Positions 54,647 through 62,670 are shown, numbered from the stretch's first letter. The stretch is DNA of 64,000 nt from Chitinophaga pinensis (GCA_945860865.1 CAMARW010000008.1:62001-126000); one strand, 5' to 3'. Made by a program: numbers and translations. The notes: generated by a model not told the origin, from the letters alone.

Positions 54647-56302
54647 TTATGATTTTCTTTTCGCAAAATGTTTTTCTAATTGTAAAGTATCTTGCCCATT
54701 AAAACACATTTCTTTGGTAAGCCCACCTTTGCGTGCCACAGCTATGCCAAAAAACATATCATAAAATCCTTCTACTTCGTGCGCATCTGGATTAATACTA
54801 ATCATTACACCTTTGTTTAGCGCATAATCTATGTAACGCCAATCCATATCTAAGCGGTACGGATTTGCGTTTAACTCCATAATTACCCCGTTTGCCGCGC
54901 AAGCATCAATTATTTTGTGGTGGTTTATGGGATATCCTTCACGCATTAATAATAATCTGCCGGTGGGGTGACCTAAAATAGTGGTATACGGGTTTTCTAT
55001 GGCCTTTATTAATCTGCTCATCGCTTTTTCCTCATTCATTTTAAGAATGCTATGCACTGAGGCAACAACGTAGTCAAATGTTTTTAAAATGCTATCGTCG
55101 TAATCCAAATTGCCATCATATAAAATATCTGATTCTATGCCCGAAAATATTTTAAACTTACCCGCATATTTTTGGTTTAGTTTGGCAATTTCATTGAGTT
55201 GTTGTGCCACGCGTTCCTCAGATAAACCATTGGCATAAAAGGCGCTTTTGCTATGGTCGGCCATGCCCAAATATTGATAGCCTTGTTTCATGCAAAACTC
55301 GGCCATGGTTTCAATGGTATGCAATCCATCGCTGTAGGTAGAGTGGTTGTGTAATGGACCTTTTAAATCCGCGTATTCAATTAAAACAGGTAGTTTATTA
55401 GCAATGGCTAGCTCAATTTCGCCGCGGTCTTCGCGCATTTCAGGGTACACATACGCCATATTTGCGGCCGCGTATATTTCTGTATCAGCAACAAAGTCAT
55501 TTCGGTTTGAACCTAATCTTTGAATTACTTTATCTGCATGGTTTTGGTTCGAACCTAATATAAATTGCTGCCAAATAAATTGATTGCTTGGGCATACTTG
55601 GATGTTAAAAGTAAACCCCTCCAATTTAAACGATTCATCGCTTAATTCGAACTCAAAAAAGGAAGCAAATTCTTCTGAAAAATATACCGGATCTGTGGTG
55701 CCAATTAATATTTCTACCAAGGATAAAGTTTCCATTTTGCGGTAAAAATCGCCAACAAATGAAACGTGGTCAACCGACTCAAAAGCCTGTATTTGCTGTA
55801 AAAATTCGTTTGCCACGGGGTATACTTTGGCATAATGAAAATGCCCTGCATGCGCAAACATAAATTCAATTTGTTTACGCACTGCTTCTTGCGTTTTTAG
55901 TCCGAAACCCTTGAACTGAGCCAAGCGATTTTCTTTGCAGGCATACAATAATTCGCCAATACTTTCGATGCTCATTTCTTTCCAAATTACCGCAACTTTT
56001 TTCGGACCAATACCTTTAATTCGCATGATTTGACGCACACCTTCGGGAGTAGCTTCTATCAATTGTAGTAGTTCTGGAAAAGTATTGGTTTCAAAAATTT
56101 GCACCAATTTTTGGGCAATACTTTTTCCAATACCTTCCACATTTTCTAATTCTTGTAATGTCTTTCCAAAAAGTGGATCACTCATTTTATCAATACGAAA
56201 AGACGCATTGGCAAACGATTTAATTTTAAAAGGATTTTCCTCATGTAACTCGCTTAAATCTGCGAAGGCTTTAAGCATATCTGCAATGTCTGAATTGGTC
56301 AT
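54647..56302 (-). CDS. polX: PolX-type protein with PHP phosphoesterase domain (degenerate polymerase site)
   Basis: The 551-residue protein has N-terminal HhH DNA-binding repeats (VEGIGKSIAQKLVQIF, IKGIGPKKVAVIW, FKGFGLKTQEAV; about 50-145). A pol beta-like palm follows (about 165-290), then a C-terminal PHP domain (about 330-551) with HNHSTYSDG, GMADHS, SGIESDIL and ASVHS metal ligands. PolX enzymes fill gaps in repair. Here the palm motif that is normally G-S-x-R-R...D-I-D reads GDFYRKMETLSLVEILI, so both catalytic Asp residues of the D-x-D are absent. I expect PHP nuclease activity but no polymerase activity. Confidence 0.9.
   Translation of the reverse strand: MTNSDIADMLKAFADLSELHEENPFKIKSFANASFRIDKMSDPLFGKTLQELENVEGIGKSIAQKLVQIFETNTFPELLQLIEATPEGVRQIMRIKGIGPKKVAVIWKEMSIESIGELLYACKENRLAQFKGFGLKTQEAVRKQIEFMFAHAGHFHYAKVYPVANEFLQQIQAFESVDHVSFVGDFYRKMETLSLVEILIGTTDPVYFSEEFASFFEFELSDESFKLEGFTFNIQVCPSNQFIWQQFILGSNQNHADKVIQRLGSNRNDFVADTEIYAAANMAYVYPEMREDRGEIELAIANKLPVLIEYADLKGPLHNHSTYSDGLHTIETMAEFCMKQGYQYLGMADHSKSAFYANGLSEERVAQQLNEIAKLNQKYAGKFKIFSGIESDILYDGNLDYDDSILKTFDYVVASVHSILKMNEEKAMSRLIKAIENPYTTILGHPTGRLLLMREGYPINHHKIIDACAANGVIMELNANPYRLDMDWRYIDYALNKGVMISINPDAHEVEGFYDMFFGIAVARKGGLTKEMCFNGQDTLQLEKHFAKRKS
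55504..55555. repeat. GGTTTGAACC and GGTTCGAACC, 42 bases apart
   Basis: One near copy (55504-55513) and one perfect copy (55546-55555) both lie inside polX. This is the closest pair in the window. Confidence 0.85.
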
Positions 56303-56345
56303 ATTTTATCTTACTTAGAATTTAGATAAATACTTTATTTCGAAA

Positions 56346-57770
56346 TCATAATTCAAAATCTTCTAAATGACTAGGTATAATTGCTTCGGAAATATTTTGT
56401 GAATGCACCGCGCTTTGCATGGCCTGCAATTGCGGTTCTTCGCCATGCACCAAAAATACTTTTTGGAGTTTTTTACCGGCCTTTTTGCTGGCATGCGCGG
56501 TAGATTCTATATAATTAAATACTTCGTCGTGGTCTGGGTGCGAACTAAACACATCTGTTCTGGCAATTTGGGCAAACACACGCTTTTCGCGGTTCTTAAT
56601 TTGTATGCTGGGCTGGCCCTGTAATAACCTATGTCCGAGTGTACCTTCTGCACAAAAGCCCGCAATAAGAATGGTAGAGTAGGGGTTCTCAATATTATTG
56701 CTCACATGCTCTTGAATTCTGCCTCCTTCAACCATTCCTGCTGCCGAAATAATAATACATGGGTCGAAATAATGCATGAGCTCCTCGTGCTCATCCATAC
56801 CTTCTAAATATTGTATGTTAGAAAAATGAAACAAACTGCCATGTTCTTTCATGAACTGCTGCGCTTCGTGGTTCAAAAGGTGCGCATGGCGTTCATATAC
56901 TGGTGTGCTTTTTATGGCAAGCGGACTATCCACAAACACTTTTAACCAATCTGGAATGAGGCCTTTTTTCTTCAATTGATTGATGGTGAAAACTACGGCT
57001 TGGGTTCGGCCCACACTAAACGCTGGTATAACCAAACGGCCCCTAAAATCTATGCATGTTTTTTGAATATACGGCATCAATTCCTCTTCGGCATCACTAC
57101 CCGAAAAATGTTTTCTGCCTCCGTAAGTAGATTCTGTTAATAGATAATCGGCTTTTTCAAAAATCTCGCCATTGCGCACCAATTTGCTATTGGCTCGGCC
57201 CAAATCTCCCGAAAATCCTATTATTTTTTCTTGGCCGTTTTCGGTAACTGTTACCTCAATACTGGCCGCTCCTAGTAAATGTCCGGCTTCTATAAATTGA
57301 ATGCTTAGTTGCTCATTCACTCTAAATCTTTTATGAAAAGGAAGAGTGAAAAATTGATCTACGGTTTGCTTAACGCTTTTTTCTGTAAAAAGTGGCTTTG
57401 GAATTTGGTCGCGACGCGTTTTTTTGGCTCGGCCCAAGCTTTTTCTGTATTGATTGAGCTGAATATTGGCACTATCATACAATAAATAACTAGTGAGCTC
57501 TGCAGTGGCTGGCGTGCACATAATATTGCCTTTAAATCCTTGCTGAACTAGGGCGGGCAAGTTGCCAGAATGGTCTATGTGTGCATGCGTAAGAAGCACC
57601 AAATCTATGCAAACGGGCTCAAATGGAAACAAGTTTGCCATAGCTATAGGATTTTTCTTTACCTCATAATCCATTCCACAATCCACTAATACTTTATATC
57701 CATTGTTTAAGGTAAGCAAAAACATGCTTCCCGTAACTTGCTTGGCGGCTCCTAAAAAACTTAATTTCAT
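56346..57770 (-). CDS. Metallo-beta-lactamase/beta-CASP ribonuclease (CPSF73-like)
   Basis: The 474-residue enzyme is predicted to cut RNA. It has the metallo-beta-lactamase signature LTHAHIDHSGNLPALV (residues about 59-74), later ligands in EAGHLLGAAS and FSGDLGR, the beta-CASP domain with IIISAAGMVEGGRI, and the C-terminal RMMBL motif FSSHPDHDEV. I start at ATG 57770 (MKLSFLGAAKQVTGS), the standard N-terminus; a longer reading to 57827 adds 19 Lys-rich residues. The role, by family, is mRNA or rRNA processing. Confidence 0.9.
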   Translation of the reverse strand: MKLSFLGAAKQVTGSMFLLTLNNGYKVLVDCGMDYEVKKNPIAMANLFPFEPVCIDLVLLTHAHIDHSGNLPALVQQGFKGNIMCTPATAELTSYLLYDSANIQLNQYRKSLGRAKKTRRDQIPKPLFTEKSVKQTVDQFFTLPFHKRFRVNEQLSIQFIEAGHLLGAASIEVTVTENGQEKIIGFSGDLGRANSKLVRNGEIFEKADYLLTESTYGGRKHFSGSDAEEELMPYIQKTCIDFRGRLVIPAFSVGRTQAVVFTINQLKKKGLIPDWLKVFVDSPLAIKSTPVYERHAHLLNHEAQQFMKEHGSLFHFSNIQYLEGMDEHEELMHYFDPCIIISAAGMVEGGRIQEHVSNNIENPYSTILIAGFCAEGTLGHRLLQGQPSIQIKNREKRVFAQIARTDVFSSHPDHDEVFNYIESTAHASKKAGKKLQKVFLVHGEEPQLQAMQSAVHSQNISEAIIPSHLEDFEL

Positions 57771-57916
57771 TGATTTTCGTAACGAATTGTACTTTTTTTT
57801 CTTCTGCAAAGAAAGCAAATTCTCCAACTTTGTAGTGGAATATATACCTGGCTTATAATTTTGACAATCTATATAAACCTATAGAATCCGAAAATACCGA
57901 AAGATCCATTCGTGTA

Positions 57917-58357
57917 TTAAGTAATATCTAATACTGCATAGGTAGCATAACCTTTTGCCACAAGCACCTCTACACCATTATTATTCACAAAAATTTCTGC
58001 TTCAGCAAAATGCAATTTTTGACCAGCTTTAATCACGTAACCTTTACAAAAAGCAGTGTTGCCTACACCTGGGTTTAGGTAAGAAACTTTCATTTCAACC
58101 GTAACCACAGATTGTTTAGCTCCAACCAAGGTAAAACTAGCAAAACCCGCTACTAAATCGGCTAGGGTTGCGGTAACGCCACCATGCAAAAATCCAATAT
58201 GCTGTTTGTGGTGTGGTTCAATGTTTAAAATGCCTTCCACATAGCCAGGTTCAATTTTATTTATTTTAAATCCTAAATGCTGCATGAAGTGGTTTTCTTG
58301 CATTTTTGATTGAATGTATTGCAGATATTCAGGGTTTTTAGGTATAAATTGATTCAC
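57917..58357 (-). CDS. PaaI-type hotdog-fold thioesterase
   Basis: The protein has 146 residues from a GTG at 58357. Hotdog thioesterases hydrolyse acyl- or aryl-CoA. The family core GFLHGGVTATLADLVAGFA (about 68-86, with the catalytic-site Asp) and a GNTAFCKGYVIKAGQKL beta region are clear. NPEYLQYIQSKMQENHFMQHLG matches family N-termini, so I prefer GTG 58357 to the internal ATG 58303 or the TTG at 58408. Substrate unknown. It is divergent from the DUF3822 gene with a 53-base gap. Confidence 0.8.
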   Translation of the reverse strand: MNQFIPKNPEYLQYIQSKMQENHFMQHLGFKINKIEPGYVEGILNIEPHHKQHIGFLHGGVTATLADLVAGFASFTLVGAKQSVVTVEMKVSYLNPGVGNTAFCKGYVIKAGQKLHFAEAEIFVNNNGVEVLVAKGYATYAVLDIT

Positions 58358-58410
58358 TTTTTTATTTTTTGAAAGGGTTTTACTACTTTGCGAAGGTAAG
58401 TACAACAATC

Positions 58411-59265
58411 GTGCAATCCATAAGCAGTAAAATCTATTCAGATAATTTTTTTCAAGAGTCGGCCATTAGCGATTATGAGCACACCTTATTTTTTGAGGCT
58501 AACCATATCAGTTCGGTGGTATCTGACCCTAAAAATAATCAAATTTTACAGCTGGCCATTTTTACTGCACCCGATGTAAATTTCTTAATGCTAAGTTATG
58601 ATGAGCTTAAATTAATTGAGCCATTAATGGAGTGCATTAAACCCAAATATAAGGAACGTAAGGTGGTCATTTCCTCACATCAGGTTAGTTTGGTTCCAGA
58701 ATCTTTATTAAACGTTGTAGAGACAGAGGCTTATTACAGCCTGAACCAAAAAATAATGCCCTCATCGCAAGTGTTATACTGCAAGATGCACGTGCAACAA
58801 ACGGCGGCGCTGTTTAACTTGCGCAATGAACTGATGAAGTTAATTCGTTTTGGAATGCCCATGGTGGATGTTTACCATGGCTCATTACTCTTTATAAAAG
58901 CGGTAGAATCGCAAGGGTTTGAGCAGGCAGCCAATAAATTACATTTGCAGTTACATGCAGGTTATGTGGAGATTTTAAATTTGGATCAGCAAATAAAATT
59001 CTACAACACTTTTACTTTTGAAACAGAAACCGAAATTGTATATTTTTTATTGGCTGCAGCAGAACATCTGCAAATTTCGCATGCTTGCGATGTGGTTTTA
59101 TATGGCAATTCGTCGCAGTTATCAGAATTATACAATGTACTACAAAAGTATGTTCGCTCGGTTCAATACGGAATAAAGCCAAAGCTTTATACTTATCCTT
59201 TAAGTTTTAAACAAATTGGAGAACATCAGTTTTTCAATGAATCTGCTGCTTTGTTGTGCGTATAA
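58411..59265 (+). CDS. DUF3822 protein
   Basis: The 284-residue protein has an actin/ASKHA-like appearance: N-terminal YSDNFFQESAISDYEHTLFFEANHISSVV, a middle YCKMHVQQTAALFNL, and a C-terminal VVLYGNSSQLSELYNVLQKYV. This matches the Bacteroidota DUF3822 family in order; function unknown. The frame is open upstream, and GTG 58411 is the first plausible start not in the divergent gene; a TTG at 58369 is possible. It overlaps rsmD by 10 bases, and DUF3822-rsmD pairing recurs in the phylum. Confidence 0.78.
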   Translation: MQSISSKIYSDNFFQESAISDYEHTLFFEANHISSVVSDPKNNQILQLAIFTAPDVNFLMLSYDELKLIEPLMECIKPKYKERKVVISSHQVSLVPESLLNVVETEAYYSLNQKIMPSSQVLYCKMHVQQTAALFNLRNELMKLIRFGMPMVDVYHGSLLFIKAVESQGFEQAANKLHLQLHAGYVEILNLDQQIKFYNTFTFETETEIVYFLLAAAEHLQISHACDVVLYGNSSQLSELYNVLQKYVRSVQYGIKPKLYTYPLSFKQIGEHQFFNESAALLCV

Positions 59266-59786
59266 TAGGGGGTCAAAAGGGAGGCATTAGCATTCAAGCC
59301 CCAGCAAATTTGCCAGTTAGGCCAACCACAGATAGGGCCAAAGAAAGCTTGTTCAATATTTTGCAAAATAAATTTGATTTTGAATCGCTCACCGTCCTTG
59401 AACTTTTTGCTGGAACTGGGAATATCAGTTATGAATTTGCAAGCAGAGGCGCAAAAAGGGTTCTCAGCGTTGATAAAGACGCTGGCTGCGTAATGTTTAT
59501 GAAGCAGATGGTGAAAAAGCTCGATTTTGAAACCATGGAAGTTCGCAAGCAAGATACTTTTACCTTCCTAAATCAATGCCACGAATCTTTTGACATAATA
59601 TTTGGTGATGCCCCCTATGCTTTGCCTAGAATTAATGAATTACCCAGTCTCATTTTTGAAAAGGGGCTGTTAAAAGAAAATGGATTACTTATTTTGGAAC
59701 ATGGTAGTTTGTTAAAGTTAGATGGGCACACACGCTTTAAAGAATCTCGCCATTATGGACAATCCACCTTCACCTTCTTCGTTTAG
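59256..59786 (+). CDS. rsmD: 16S rRNA (guanine966-N2)-methyltransferase RsmD
   Basis: The 176-residue methyltransferase starts at a GTG inside the end of the DUF3822 gene. RIIGGQKGG and RPTTDRAKESLFNIL are RsmD N-terminal signatures. The SAM site is VLELFAGTGNISYEFASRGA, with acidic VDKD after it. The catalytic motif, normally D/N-P-P-Y, reads GDAPY (first Pro to Ala), which is uncommon. A tandem-repeat array begins 25 bases after its stop codon. Confidence 0.88.
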   Translation: MRIIGGQKGGISIQAPANLPVRPTTDRAKESLFNILQNKFDFESLTVLELFAGTGNISYEFASRGAKRVLSVDKDAGCVMFMKQMVKKLDFETMEVRKQDTFTFLNQCHESFDIIFGDAPYALPRINELPSLIFEKGLLKENGLLILEHGSLLKLDGHTRFKESRHYGQSTFTFFV

Positions 59787-59810
59787 CGCCACTGATTTTC
59801 ACGAATAACC

Positions 59811-59962
59811 TTGCCACGGATGCACGAATATTTTTTGCCTGCGGCGGGTTATAGTATTGCCACGGATGCACGAATATTTTTTGCCTGTGGCGGGTTATAG
59901 CATTGCCACGGATGCGCGAATATTTTTTGCCTGTGGCGGGTTAGAGTATTGCTACGGATGCC
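59811..59962. repeat. Left tandem-repeat array, 46-bp period
   Basis: The unit beginning TTGCCACGGATGCACGAATA starts at 59811, 59857, 59903 and 59949 (period exactly 46), giving three full copies and a truncated fourth. A partial sequence with CACTGATTTTCACGAATAACC precedes it. It shares a core of about 33 bp, in inverted orientation, with the right array at 60541-60921. The rest of the 329-base gap (59963-60115) is unique AT-rich sequence and holds only the -7 box at 60059. Confidence 0.93.
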
Positions 59963-60058
59963 GTATAAATCCATCGTTAAATTAACAAATGTATTTGGCT
60001 TATTGGTTGGGTAGAAACTTATTGTTAAATTGAGATTTAAAGCTTTACAGATGTAAAT

Positions 60059-60066
60059 TATGTTTG
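60059..60066 (+). promoter_or_regulatory. -7 box upstream of the GxxExxY gene
   Basis: TATGTTTG matches TAnnTTTG and ends 49 bases before the ATG at 60116. No good -33 element; weak call. Confidence 0.35.
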
Positions 60067-60115
60067 TTAAATGCTCTTTAAAGCAGGCTGTTAGAAATAT
60101 TTTAAAAATATCTTC

Positions 60116-60490
60116 ATGAGTGATTTAATTTACAAAAGTGAAAGTTTTGCCATTATTGGCAAGTGTATGGAGGTTCATAATCAACTTGGATCCGGTTTCC
60201 TTGAAATTGTTTATAAGGATGCCTTGGCTTATGAATTTAAATTGGCAGGAATTCCCTTTGAAAGGGAAAAGCATTATGAAGTAAAATATAAAGGTATTGT
60301 TTTGCCCCACCAATTTATAGCAGATTTTGTGGTATATGACAAAATTATTTTAGAAGTAAAAGGCATAAAAAATCTCCCAAACGAAATTACTGCTCAAGTA
60401 ATTAATTACCTCAAGGTCTCTAATAACAAATTGGGTTTACTCATAAATTTTGGCGAGGCTCAATTAAACTACAAACGAATTGTTTTTTAA
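60116..60490 (+). CDS. GxxExxY protein (PD-(D/E)XK nuclease-like)
   Basis: The 124-residue protein has the name-giving motif Gly27-x-x-Glu30-x-x-Tyr33 (GFLEIVY) and a PD-(D/E)XK-like active site: Asp70 in FIADF, then Glu80-x-Lys82 in LEVKG, followed by a Q-x-x-N-Y-L motif (QVINYLK). Members are sporadic and often multicopy in environmental genomes; a nuclease fold is predicted but no function is known. The gene is intact and lies between two repeat arrays in opposite orientation, so a link between the protein and repeat spread or repair is tempting but unproven. Confidence 0.9.
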   Translation: MSDLIYKSESFAIIGKCMEVHNQLGSGFLEIVYKDALAYEFKLAGIPFEREKHYEVKYKGIVLPHQFIADFVVYDKIILEVKGIKNLPNEITAQVINYLKVSNNKLGLLINFGEAQLNYKRIVF

Positions 60491-60540
60491 TTAAAAAAGC
60501 GATCAACTTTAATTCAAAAGCCAAAGCCTAGAAAATTCTT

Positions 60541-60921
60541 GTCAATAGCCATCCCCGCCGCAGGCAAAAAAAATCAGTGCATCCGTGGCAAAAGATATTC
60601 GTGTCAATAGCCATCCCCACCGCAGGCAAAAAAATTAGTGCATCCGTGGCAAAAGATATCCGTGTTAATAGCCGTGCCCACCGTAGGCAAAAAAAATCAG
60701 TGCATCCGTGGCAAAAGATATCCGTGTCAATAGCCTTGCCCACCGCAGGCAAAAAAAATCAGTGCATCCGTGGCAAAAGATATCCGTGTCAATAGCCTTG
60801 CCCACCTCAGGCAAAAAAAATCAGTGCATCCGTGGCAAAAGATATCCGTGTCAATAGCCGTGCCCACCGCAGGTAAAAAAAATTAGTGCATCCGTGGCAA
60901 AAGATATTCGTGAAAATTCGT
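60541..60921. repeat. Right tandem-repeat array, about 62-bp period, six copies
   Basis: Units beginning GTCAATAGCC (or GTTAATAGCC) start at 60541, 60603, 60664, 60726, 60788 and 60850. Each contains CACCGCAGGCAAAAAAAATC and GTGCATCCGTGGCAAAAGAT. A truncated seventh start lies at 60922. Unit differences are scattered single substitutions. The array reaches almost to the coaD promoter. ORFs running through it are repeat artefacts. The 50 bases from 60491 to 60540 are unique. Confidence 0.95.
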
Positions 60922-60933
60922 GTCAATATTTTC

Positions 60934-60941
60934 TACATTTG
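60934..60941 (+). promoter_or_regulatory. -7 box four bases from the coaD start
   Basis: TACATTTG matches TAnnTTTG; only 4 bases lie between it and the ATG at 60946. It abuts the repeat array. Confidence 0.55.
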
Positions 60942-60945
60942 TGCT

Positions 60946-61404
60946 ATGAAAAAAATTGCGTTGTTTCCAGGTACTTTTGATCCAATTACCGTTGGCCATA
61001 CCAACATCATTGCTCGTGCGCTTCCTTTATTCGACGAAATCATTGTGGGTGTTGGACATAACATCAACAAATTAACGCTCTTTCCAATAGAAAAAAGAGT
61101 AAATTGGATTAATGAGATTTACCGAAATGAGCCCAAGGTTACTGCAGATTTTTACGAAGGATTAACTGTAGATTTTTGCAAAACCATTGGTGCGCAGTTT
61201 GTTTTGCGTGGCATTAGAAACATGGCCGATTTTGATTACGAAAAAAATATTTCACAGATGAATCGCATGATTTACCCACAAGCAGAAACCATTTTTTTAA
61301 TGTGCGATCCCGAATTTACGCCTATAAGCTCATCTGTGGTTAGAGATTTAATCAGGAACGGCGGAAATGCTTCAGCCTTTGTGCCCAAAGAAGTAATTTT
61401 CTAA
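60946..61404 (+). CDS. coaD: Phosphopantetheine adenylyltransferase
   Basis: The 152-residue enzyme transfers AMP from ATP to 4'-phosphopantetheine in CoA synthesis. It has the nucleotidyl-transferase loop FPGTFDPITVGHTNII (T/H-x-G-H) at residues 7-22, RGIRNMADFDYE, and ISSSVVRDLI near the C-terminus. The start at ATG 60946 gives the standard MKKIALFPGTFDP; a reading open upstream to 60886 runs through repeats. Its stop overlaps the convergent NUDIX gene by 4 bases. Confidence 0.96.
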   Translation: MKKIALFPGTFDPITVGHTNIIARALPLFDEIIVGVGHNINKLTLFPIEKRVNWINEIYRNEPKVTADFYEGLTVDFCKTIGAQFVLRGIRNMADFDYEKNISQMNRMIYPQAETIFLMCDPEFTPISSSVVRDLIRNGGNASAFVPKEVIF

Positions 61405-62012
61405 GGATTGAGCACCTCACTTAAAATTGCTCGAATAGATTCGTAAGTATCCAACGTTTTCAAATCAATATCGGCGGTATTTACCCACTTCACTTCGGTA
61501 ATACTCTCCTCCAATTGCGGAACTAATTTGCCTGTAAATGGAGTCTGCATAACATACCAATGCGTAAGTTTACAAAATCTATGTCCCTGTAATTTATAGG
61601 TATGGTAGCTATTACCAAAAAAGCGATCTATGCTAAGAGGTGAAATGCCACATTCCTCTTCAACCTCCCGCAAAGCGCCCTCTTCATTGGTTTCTCCTGG
61701 GTCAATTTTTCCCTTAGGCAAATCCCATTTCCCCAACCGTTTCATTAATAATAACTCTTGGTTGGCATTAAAAACAATACCTCCACCCGCGTGGATGGTG
61801 GTAAATTTACCTACTAGTTTTTGGAACAATAACGCAGGATTTTCAGCCAAAAGAATGAGGCCTAGCTCACCATTTTCCTCGATTTTTCTCACCAAATCCA
61901 TCAATTTGACATCCTTATCATATTGCTTTATTGGCAATTGTGTCTTAAGTAACTCGTCGTTTAGCTCACTTGTTATCAAAAGAGGCTTATCGTTAATGAA
62001 AAATTTATACAT
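61401..62012 (-). CDS. NUDIX hydrolase
   Basis: The 203-residue protein has a NUDIX domain in its C-terminal two-thirds, with the box G-x5-E-x7-R-E-x2-E-E-x-G as GKIDPGETNEEGALREVEEECG. WDLPKG precedes it, and HWYVM and ITEVKW follow. The N-terminal about 70 residues form a separate region not typical of short NUDIX enzymes. The substrate, a nucleoside diphosphate derivative, is unknown. Its start codon overlaps the divergent pyrE -7 box. Confidence 0.88.
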   Translation of the reverse strand: MYKFFINDKPLLITSELNDELLKTQLPIKQYDKDVKLMDLVRKIEENGELGLILLAENPALLFQKLVGKFTTIHAGGGIVFNANQELLLMKRLGKWDLPKGKIDPGETNEEGALREVEEECGISPLSIDRFFGNSYHTYKLQGHRFCKLTHWYVMQTPFTGKLVPQLEESITEVKWVNTADIDLKTLDTYESIRAILSEVLNP

Positions 62013-62015
62013 TTG
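62008..62015 (+). promoter_or_regulatory. -7 box five bases from the pyrE start
   Basis: TACATTTG matches TAnnTTTG; 5 bases separate it from the ATG at 62021. It overlaps the divergent NUDIX start codon (62010-62012). Confidence 0.55.
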
Positions 62016-62020
62016 TAGTC

Positions 62021-62662
62021 ATGCAAATTAGTGAACCAACCGCTACAAAGATAGCAGAATATTTACTTCAGATAAAAGCTATTAAATTACAGCCCAATAA
62101 TCCATTTACTTGGGCATCTGGGTTAAAATCACCTATATATAGTGATAACCGCCTATCTCTTTCTCACCCTGCCATACGCAGTTTTATAAAAGAGGCTTTG
62201 GCACAAGAAATTAGAAATACCTATCCCAATGTAGAAGCTATCATTGGCGTGGCAACTGCCGGTATTGCTCCCGGCGCACTTGTGGCAGATGCACTCAATT
62301 TACCATTCGGTTACGTTCGGTCTGAACCCAAAAAACATGGTATGGGAAAACAGGTAGAAGGAGATATTAGTCCTGCTATGTCTGTGGTGGTTATAGAAGA
62401 CCTTGTATCTACTGGTAAAAGTAGTTTACAGGCCATAGAAACCCTCCGCGAGTTTGGTTCAAACGTGTTGGGCTTAGCAAGTATTTTTACATACGGATTA
62501 AAGATTGCAGAAGATAATTTTGCTGCGGCTAATTGCCCCATGATTTCCCTTTGCAATTACGATGTGTTAATAGAAACAGCTGTGCAAAAAGGCTATGTAA
62601 ATGATGCCGATACAGCAGTTTTAAAATCTTGGCGAACCAATCCTGAGGCGTTCGGTAAATAG
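62021..62662 (+). CDS. pyrE: Orotate phosphoribosyltransferase
   Basis: The 213-residue enzyme converts orotate and PRPP to OMP in pyrimidine synthesis. It has the PRPP-binding motif VVVIEDLVSTGKSS (about residues 121-134), FTWASGLKSPIYSDNR at the orotate/dimer site and GVATAGIAPGALVA. Length is typical. It starts 9 bases from the divergent NUDIX start and is followed after 8 bases by plsC, suggesting pyrE-plsC-gatC-ABC co-transcription. Confidence 0.95.
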   Translation: MQISEPTATKIAEYLLQIKAIKLQPNNPFTWASGLKSPIYSDNRLSLSHPAIRSFIKEALAQEIRNTYPNVEAIIGVATAGIAPGALVADALNLPFGYVRSEPKKHGMGKQVEGDISPAMSVVVIEDLVSTGKSSLQAIETLREFGSNVLGLASIFTYGLKIAEDNFAAANCPMISLCNYDVLIETAVQKGYVNDADTAVLKSWRTNPEAFGK

Positions 62663-62670
62663 GGGAAAGC

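Noticed and set aside
57771-57827. 19-residue extension of the beta-CASP protein
   Set aside because: It is Lys/Leu-rich and absent from the family. ATG 57770 gives the standard N-terminus.
60528-60795. ORFs on both strands through the right repeat array
   Set aside because: They exist only because the repeat unit keeps frame. Their products are the same peptide repeated, with no start context.
60541-60921. Possible CRISPR array
   Set aside because: Units are direct tandem repeats with no unique spacers, the period is about 62, and there are no cas genes. It is a tandem-repeat array.
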